From J095 sp964407935 (GTDB lineage Bacteria; Chloroflexota; Anaerolineae; 4572-78; J111), in assembly GCA_964407935.1 (NCBI GenBank), contig CAYOXS010000189.1, forward strand, positions 1 to 11,103: a stretch of DNA of 11,103 nt. Reading direction: 5' to 3'. Both the position numbers and the translations under genes were made by a program. A model generated the notes under the pieces. It saw only the letters and a program-made list of their open reading frames with translations, was not told the DNA's origin and ran no database searches. Each line of letters begins with the position of its first letter. Within the stretch, counting starts at the first letter, position 1. Positions 8,201-11,103 of the stretch are shown here, in pieces.

Positions 8201-8397
8201 AACTCAATATCAAGTTCAAATTCTAAGGGGTTGAGGACAGATTTGACGCCGTTAATCTGCTCAAAAAACGTGGGAAACGCCGGGTGATACGAGCTGATCA
8301 GCAGCACGCGATGTTTGTGCCCGGCCTGAACCGGGCTGATCCCGCTTACAAAAAAGCTGATTAACAGGGCTATCAAATAAATACGCCGGGCAGACAT
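5209..8397 (-). CDS. Hybrid sensor histidine kinase with ABC-substrate-binding-like sensor
   Basis: This 1062-residue membrane kinase has a signal anchor (about 6-25). An extracytoplasmic domain (about 28-330, with VLLISSYHPAFP and PIVFLGVNN) resembles the ABC_sub_bind family (PF04392), and a transmembrane helix follows (344-367). The cytoplasmic part holds a PAS domain (about 380-490), a GAF domain (about 510-660), and a kinase core with phospho-acceptor His691 in GGIAHDFNN, N-box Asn799/Asn803, G1 DNGCG 846-850, F-box FEPFFTTK and G2 GKGTGLGLST 870-879. A receiver domain (930-1045) has acidic pair Asp936/Asp937, phospho-acceptor Asp981, Thr1008/Ser1009 and Lys1031. All catalytic residues look intact. 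The start at 8397 is supported by TAAGGA (8405-8410). It presumably senses a small extracellular ligand and passes phosphate to its own receiver and beyond. No HPt protein, response regulator or output gene lies nearby, so the target is unknown. Confidence 0.93.
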   Translation of the reverse strand: MSARRIYLIALLISFFVSGISPVQAGHKHRVLLISSYHPAFPTFFEQINGVKSVLNPLEFELDIEFMDSKRFYHQTNFNNFYTSLKYKLSQLPPYAAVIVSDDNALTFALEHQAELFPQIPIVFLGVNNVALALEQNNNPYGTGIIERVSMQDTIQLMLDLPPHPTKIYAIVDDTPSGQGDLQTFSKVAQTYGDVSFNVISLTDYTFTEFAQQLQKIDGDSAVLLLSAYRDRLGTDEDFDHSLELITENLNVPLYHLWYHGMGDGILGGKIISHHEQGRQAAQIVRDVLTDHRIDVLPVLADSPNVYAFDYRQMARFGITEADIPPDSLIFNRPESVYQTFKMLIWSVSAVMLVLLGLVALLSVNILKRQQSEQKLRASEQKYRTYIDSAPYGVFVTDTAGQTLEVNPTAGQLTGYAHTDLLQLNLANLVEPAQVNGHRLFPDVVEHGNAHAELKLSRPDGSPYFMAINAVKLAGDRVLAYGKDITDRKLAEQEIKNRNRELNLLNRVIAASAAAEDTRALLETVCRELALAFDVPQTVAALINKDQFTADVVAEYKADGRPSLLNYSIPVRDNPVYQYLFESKTPLAIDEAQSDPRLWPVINPAPEQDIASLLLIPLLVGDKSVGSLGVGSLTPCRFSEHDIDLAKSVASQVSGALARVKLAEERQALEEQYYHAQKMESLGRLTGGIAHDFNNLLTAINGFAEMIQMQLPSGHILQPMVHNISTSGNRAAELVRQLLAFSRKQIIEPKTLDLNVVITDLERILQRLVGEDIVVQTILPPDIWPVKVDPTQIEQVIMNLVINARDAMPDGGVLVIETANVMLAEGYVPARLELEAGQYATLSIHDNGCGISPEIQGHIFEPFFTTKEVGKGTGLGLSTVYGIIKQSGGDIQLESSEGLGTTFTVYLPKTTLAQANHQPGRSELPTGRETILVVEDDPLVRSLISELLKAQGYAVHASRNGDDALRFAAACSGDIDLLLTDVIMPGMDGKTLSEQFLAANGRAKVLFTSGYTDDYIIKHGVLEAGVAFIQKPISPAALACKVREVLDAPSEKLPLPRLVSVE

Positions 8398-8500
8398 TGC
8401 TCAATCCTTAAGTTAAACCGACCAAAACAGGTTGTGCCGGGAGGGTAGGGTGCAGAACGCCCAAGAACAGCATCTATCACCCGTGCAACTTCTTTCAATC

Positions 8501-8529
8501 AGTTTATGCGGTAAAAGAGGATTTGTCCA
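8501..8529 (-). promoter_or_regulatory. Candidate sigma-70-like promoter for the histidine kinase
   Basis: Reading the minus strand, TGGACA (8524-8529, five of six to the -35 consensus) and TAAACT (8501-8506, four of six to the -10) are separated by exactly 17 bp in the 156-bp gap between the ABC ATPase and the kinase. It predicts a start near 8494 and a leader of about 97 nt. No terminator is visible after the ATPase gene, so the kinase could also be reached by read-through. Confidence 0.35.
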
Positions 8530-8553
8530 CCAATTTTGCGTAAAGAAATGGGG

Positions 8554-9288
8554 CTAAAGTTCAAGTTCGGCCATTACATCCATAATGGCCTGAGTGTTGG
8601 GGGCAGGTTTTAGCTCGCGGACAACCTGGCCATCGCGCAAAAATACAACGCGGTCGGCGTAGGCGGCGGCGCGCGGATCGTGGGTAACCATCACAATGGT
8701 CTGGCCCTGCTGGTCGCAGGTGCGGCGCAGCAGTTGCAAAATTTCAGAACCGGATTTGCTGTCGAGGTTGCCGGTGGGTTCATCGGCCAAAACGATGGCC
8801 GGCTGGGTAACCAGCGCCCGGGCAATGGCCACGCGCTGCTGCTGCCCGCCCGATAGCTGATCGGGTTTGTGGTCTTTGCGGTCGCTCAGACCAACCAGCC
8901 GCAGCATCTCCTCAATCCTATCCTGGTAATCGGCCTGCCGCTTGCCATCGATGAGCAACGGCAGGGCCAGGTTTTCGGCGGCGGTGAGGGTGGGCAGCAG
9001 GTTGAAAAATTGAAAAATAAAGCCTACCTGCCGCCGGCGAATCACGGTGATTTCGTCATCAGACAGGCGGGTGAGCCGCATGCCGGCCAGCGAGATGTCG
9101 CCATCGCTGGGGGTATCCAGCCCGCCCATCAGGTGCAGCAGCGTCGATTTGCCGGAGCCGGAAGGCCCCATCACCGCCACAAATTCGCCCTGCCGCACGC
9201 TAAAATCCACACCGCGCAGGGCGTTGATCTCAACCTCGCCCATTTTGTACTGTTTGTTCAAACCGTTGGTTTCAAGAATGTTGGTCAT
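8554..9288 (-). CDS. LolD/MacB-type ABC transporter ATP-binding protein, no permease nearby
   Basis: This 244-residue single-domain ATPase has Walker A GPSGSGKST at 41-49 (Lys47), Q-loop Gln93 within FQFFNLLPTLT, signature LSGGQ at 145-149, Walker B VLADE with Asp169/Glu170, and H-loop His203. GFIFQFFNLLP and ADEPTGNLDS are characteristic of the LolD/MacB/FtsE group, whose members power FtsX/MacB-like permeases in lipoprotein, peptide or antibiotic transport rather than classic uptake. Catalytic residues are intact and the length is normal. ATG 9288 is chosen because family homology starts there (MTNILETNGLNKQYK); an upstream in-frame Met at 9465 would only read through the MscS gene in another frame. 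The gene overlaps the 3' end of the MscS gene by 17 nt without a clear Shine-Dalgarno, suggesting coupled translation. No permease is found on either side, so it may work with one encoded elsewhere. Confidence 0.9.
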   Translation of the reverse strand: MTNILETNGLNKQYKMGEVEINALRGVDFSVRQGEFVAVMGPSGSGKSTLLHLMGGLDTPSDGDISLAGMRLTRLSDDEITVIRRRQVGFIFQFFNLLPTLTAAENLALPLLIDGKRQADYQDRIEEMLRLVGLSDRKDHKPDQLSGGQQQRVAIARALVTQPAIVLADEPTGNLDSKSGSEILQLLRRTCDQQGQTIVMVTHDPRAAAYADRVVFLRDGQVVRELKPAPNTQAIMDVMAELEL

Positions 9289-10588
9289 TTTGTTTGCCGT
9301 CTGTGGCCAAAGCCGACCACGGTATGCCGGATTTGATGTGAATATCCCGCTGCGGGAAAGGAATTTCAATGTTGCGAGCGCCCAGTTCGTCCCAGATATG
9401 GTAGCGCAAATCGCTGGTGAGAACCGGCAACTGCACGGCTTCATCCGTCCAAACCAGCAGTTCAAAATTCAGGCTGCTATCGCCAAAGTCTTTAAACAGC
9501 ACATTGGGCGGCGGCTGGGGCAAAACCAGCGCCTCTTTTTGGGCGGCGGCCAGCAGCGCGGCGCGCACTTCGCGCGGGTTGGCGCTGTAACTTACCCCCA
9601 CCGCTACCCGGGTGCGCACCAGCTTTTCACTGCGAGTCATGTTGGTAACCACCTCTGTGAGCAGGTTTGAGTTGGGCACAATCAACTCAACGTTATCGCG
9701 GGTGGTAATGGTGGTGCTGCGAATCCCGACTCGCTGGACGACGCCGGTGCTGGCTCCCACCTCAATCACGTCGCCCGGCTCCACCGAGCGTTCAAACAAA
9801 ATAATGAAGCCGCTGATGAAGTTGTTAAAGATTTCCTGCATGCCAAACGCCAACCCCACCGACAGCCCGCCGGCAATCACGGTGAGGCCGGTCAGATTAA
9901 TCCCAATGGCGTTGAGGCTGATAAGAATGCCCATCGCCACAATGGCGTAAGCAATGATTTTTGAAACTGTACTGCTCAACCCCGGTTCAAGGCCGGCCCG
10001 GGGCAAAAATGAGTGGGCCAGCGAGCGATTAACCCATTTCGCCAGCAAAAGAAAAATGATAACGGTTAGCGTGGCAAAAAGAATGGCTCCCAGGCTAACG
10101 TGCCAATCGACGGAGGGAATAGTGAAGCCCCAATTCAAAACATCTCCCAGCAAATTGGTGACGCTCAACAGCCCGCCCAGCAAAATGGCCGGCAGCACAA
10201 CCTTGCCGGCCCAAAATCTGGCGTGCGGCGGCGACAGGTTGATGGCCAGCGCTGCCGCCAGAAATCTGTACAGCAGCCACAAACCAAATAACTGGCCGGC
10301 AATTTGCAAAACGCCGGTGTTGTACTGGCGGCTGTTAAAAAGCTCGATGGCCAATTTGTTAAGCAGCGCGGCGCTCAGCGGCGGTTTGATGGCCATTACG
10401 ATGACAAAGAGGTGTTCTACCCATACTTTTGCCGGCTGCATTCTGTGCCGGCTTTGATTGAGCAGCCGGTTTAACACCGGTTGCAGCAGCCACGCGCCCA
10501 GCAGCACAATGGCAATGGCTGCAAGCTGGGTATAGTCCAATAAATTGCCGGCCTGTTCAATCGCCCGGGAAACAACGGTTGCAAACAT
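9272..10588 (-). CDS. MscS-family mechanosensitive ion channel
   Basis: This 438-residue protein is longer than E. coli MscS (286) because of extra N-terminal membrane helices. Hydrophobic segments are seen at about 20-38, 57-80, 95-115, 130-147, 166-184 and 209-228, then the pore-lining helix region 232-265 (GGLSVGLAFGMQEIFNNFISG), which is the MscS hallmark. A beta domain follows with ERSVEPGDVIEVG, GVVQRVGIRSTTI and VPNSNLL (about 266-310), then the C-terminal cytosolic domain ending in the typical NIEIPFPQRDIHIK (406-419). It should form a homoheptameric channel in the cytoplasmic membrane that releases solutes on hypo-osmotic shock. The start at 10588 is supported by AAAGGA (10598-10603), nine bases upstream. 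Its last 17 nt overlap the ABC ATPase start, so the two form an operon; their functional link is not established. Confidence 0.93.
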   Translation of the reverse strand: MFATVVSRAIEQAGNLLDYTQLAAIAIVLLGAWLLQPVLNRLLNQSRHRMQPAKVWVEHLFVIVMAIKPPLSAALLNKLAIELFNSRQYNTGVLQIAGQLFGLWLLYRFLAAALAINLSPPHARFWAGKVVLPAILLGGLLSVTNLLGDVLNWGFTIPSVDWHVSLGAILFATLTVIIFLLLAKWVNRSLAHSFLPRAGLEPGLSSTVSKIIAYAIVAMGILISLNAIGINLTGLTVIAGGLSVGLAFGMQEIFNNFISGFIILFERSVEPGDVIEVGASTGVVQRVGIRSTTITTRDNVELIVPNSNLLTEVVTNMTRSEKLVRTRVAVGVSYSANPREVRAALLAAAQKEALVLPQPPPNVLFKDFGDSSLNFELLVWTDEAVQLPVLTSDLRYHIWDELGARNIEIPFPQRDIHIKSGIPWSALATDGKQNDQHS

Positions 10589-10715
10589 TCAGCGAGTCCT
10601 TTTGCTGGCGGCGGTGGCCCCAGCCCGCGCCGCCGGTCTGTTCCTTTGTCGATGAGTGGGCGTTATTGTAGCTCAAACTGCGGCCAATGGCATATATATT
10701 TGGCACTAATTTTTT

Positions 10716-10847
10716 TCAGGCGAAAGAATCGAATCGTTCAGGCGAAAGAATCGAATCGTTCAGGCGAAAGAATCGAATCGTTTAGGCGAAAGAATCCATT
10801 TTTTCAGGCGGAAGAATCGAATCGTTCAGGCGGAAAAAATTGATTAA
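10716..10847. repeat. 22-bp direct tandem repeat array, six units
   Basis: The unit TCAGGCGAAAGAATCGAATCG plus T repeats head to tail. Units at 10716-10737, 10738-10759 and 10760-10781 are identical. The unit at 10782-10803 keeps its first half but ends in CCATTTTT. The unit at 10804-10825 has GCGGAAG in place of GCGAAAG. The last (10826-10847) keeps only TCAGGCGGAA before decaying. There are no spacers, so it is not a CRISPR array, and the period is not a multiple of three, so it is not a coding repeat. The T-run before the first unit is echoed before the fifth, suggesting a nested larger duplication. Confidence 0.93.
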
Positions 10848-10859
10848 CCGCGCCGCCAC

Positions 10860-10882
10860 AAAAAAAGCGCCGGTCAGGCGCT
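10860..10882 (-). terminator. Terminator of the ferric-reductase-like gene
   Basis: On the minus strand AGCGCC and GGCGCT (10877-10882 with 10866-10871) form a 6-bp GC-rich stem around a 5-nt loop, followed by a run of seven T residues (10866-10860). It lies 24 bp past the stop codon at 10907. It isolates that gene from mscS downstream. Confidence 0.8.
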
Positions 10883-10906
10883 CCTTTTGCGGGATGAGTT
10901 AGCAGG

Positions 10907-11103
10907 CTATTTCCATTTAAAGTGTTTCTGCAAGTGCCGGTAAATCGATAGTTCTGTCAGGAACAGCACACTAAAACCGGTAACCCAGTACAACAGCATC
11001 GATACCAGCAGGTCGCTGTCGCTGCCGGCTTTGATGCCGTGGAACAGGGCCAGCAGGTACGCGCCAAACGTTAGATAATGAAACATGCGCCAGGCGCGCT
11101 GGC
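10907..11103 (-). CDS. Ferric-reductase-like transmembrane protein, C-terminal fragment
   Basis: The 3' end of a minus-strand gene runs off the right edge of the window; the last 64 residues are visible and end in a TAG at 10907-10909. The sequence WRMFHYLTFGAYLLALFHGIKAGSDS is a membrane helix with two histidines 13 residues apart, followed by a second hydrophobic helix (LLVSMLLYWVTGFSVLFLTE) and a short basic tail (YRHLQKHFKWK). This pattern matches the last helices of ferric-reductase-like transmembrane domain proteins (PF01794), whose paired histidines hold haem in the membrane. Ending right after the helices, it has no flavin or NAD domain, so it is the membrane-only form and would need an electron-transfer partner. 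The family call rests on this fragment only. It is followed by its own terminator. Confidence 0.6.
   Translation of the reverse strand, partial: QRAWRMFHYLTFGAYLLALFHGIKAGSDSDLLVSMLLYWVTGFSVLFLTELSIYRHLQKHFKWK

Larger units (their letters stand above)
10589..10906. other. 318-bp intergenic region upstream of mscS
   Basis: No convincing gene lies here. Moving away from the MscS start it holds the mscS ribosome binding site (10598-10603), a GC-rich stretch, and a possible minus-strand -10 box TACAAT (10665-10670) with only a poor -35 at 16 bp (10687-10692). An AT-rich run (CATATATATTTGG) follows, then a 22-bp tandem array (10716-10847) and the terminator of the next minus-strand gene (10860-10882). 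The mscS promoter is therefore probably in 10660-10715, directly beside the repeats, but I cannot place it firmly. Confidence 0.6.

Noticed and set aside
10646..10843. 65-codon plus-strand frame through the 22-bp repeats
   Set aside because: It begins at a TTG without a ribosome binding site, and its coding part is only the three-frame reading of a 22-bp repeat.
10716..10847. CRISPR array
   Set aside because: Units are contiguous with no unique spacers, and no cas genes are present.

Overview
The window is a GC-rich bacterial chromosome segment with long, well-formed genes, short intergenic gaps and a few hairpin terminators. Nothing in it identifies the organism outright. The gene content (a paired heterodimeric ABC exporter, a secreted FVDxNGDGVCD repeat protein, a very large hybrid histidine kinase, a ferric-reductase-like membrane protein) resembles what I know from Chloroflexota, Anaerolineae in particular. 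That is an inference from protein flavour, not from a marker gene. There are no tRNAs, rRNAs, transposases, integrases or CRISPR arrays.

Layout. Positions 91-393 (+) encode a 100-residue two-helix membrane protein whose first helix is a perfect glycine zipper. It converges on a secreted calcium-loop repeat protein at 467-1057 (-), and a perfect 21-bp palindromic stem between them can terminate both. The gap at 1058-1219 is divergent. It carries a leader hairpin, an 11-bp-period direct repeat and an extended -10 promoter placed so close to an ATG that the exporter mRNA is probably leaderless. Positions 1220-4787 (+) encode two ABC exporter half-transporters separated by 1 nt. Their motifs complement each other as in heterodimeric exporters with one degenerate ATP site. 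An unrecognised 81-residue protein (4836-5081) ends the operon, followed by a hairpin terminator that also faces the opposing gene.

Everything from 5209 to the right edge is on the minus strand. Reading in the direction of transcription it runs: the 3' end of a ferric-reductase-like membrane protein (cut by the window edge), its terminator, a 22-bp tandem repeat array, an MscS-family channel, a LolD/MacB-type ABC ATPase overlapping the channel gene by 17 nt with no permease nearby, and a 1062-residue hybrid histidine kinase. The kinase has an extracytoplasmic ABC-substrate-binding-like sensor followed by PAS, GAF, kinase and receiver domains.

The whole can be read as a cell-envelope neighbourhood: export, mechanosensitive release, envelope sensing and secreted metal binding. 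No complete undescribed system is evident. The best leads are the exporter-linked unknown protein, the orphan ATPase coupled to MscS, the Cys-containing calcium-loop repeat protein, and the 22-bp repeat array upstream of mscS.
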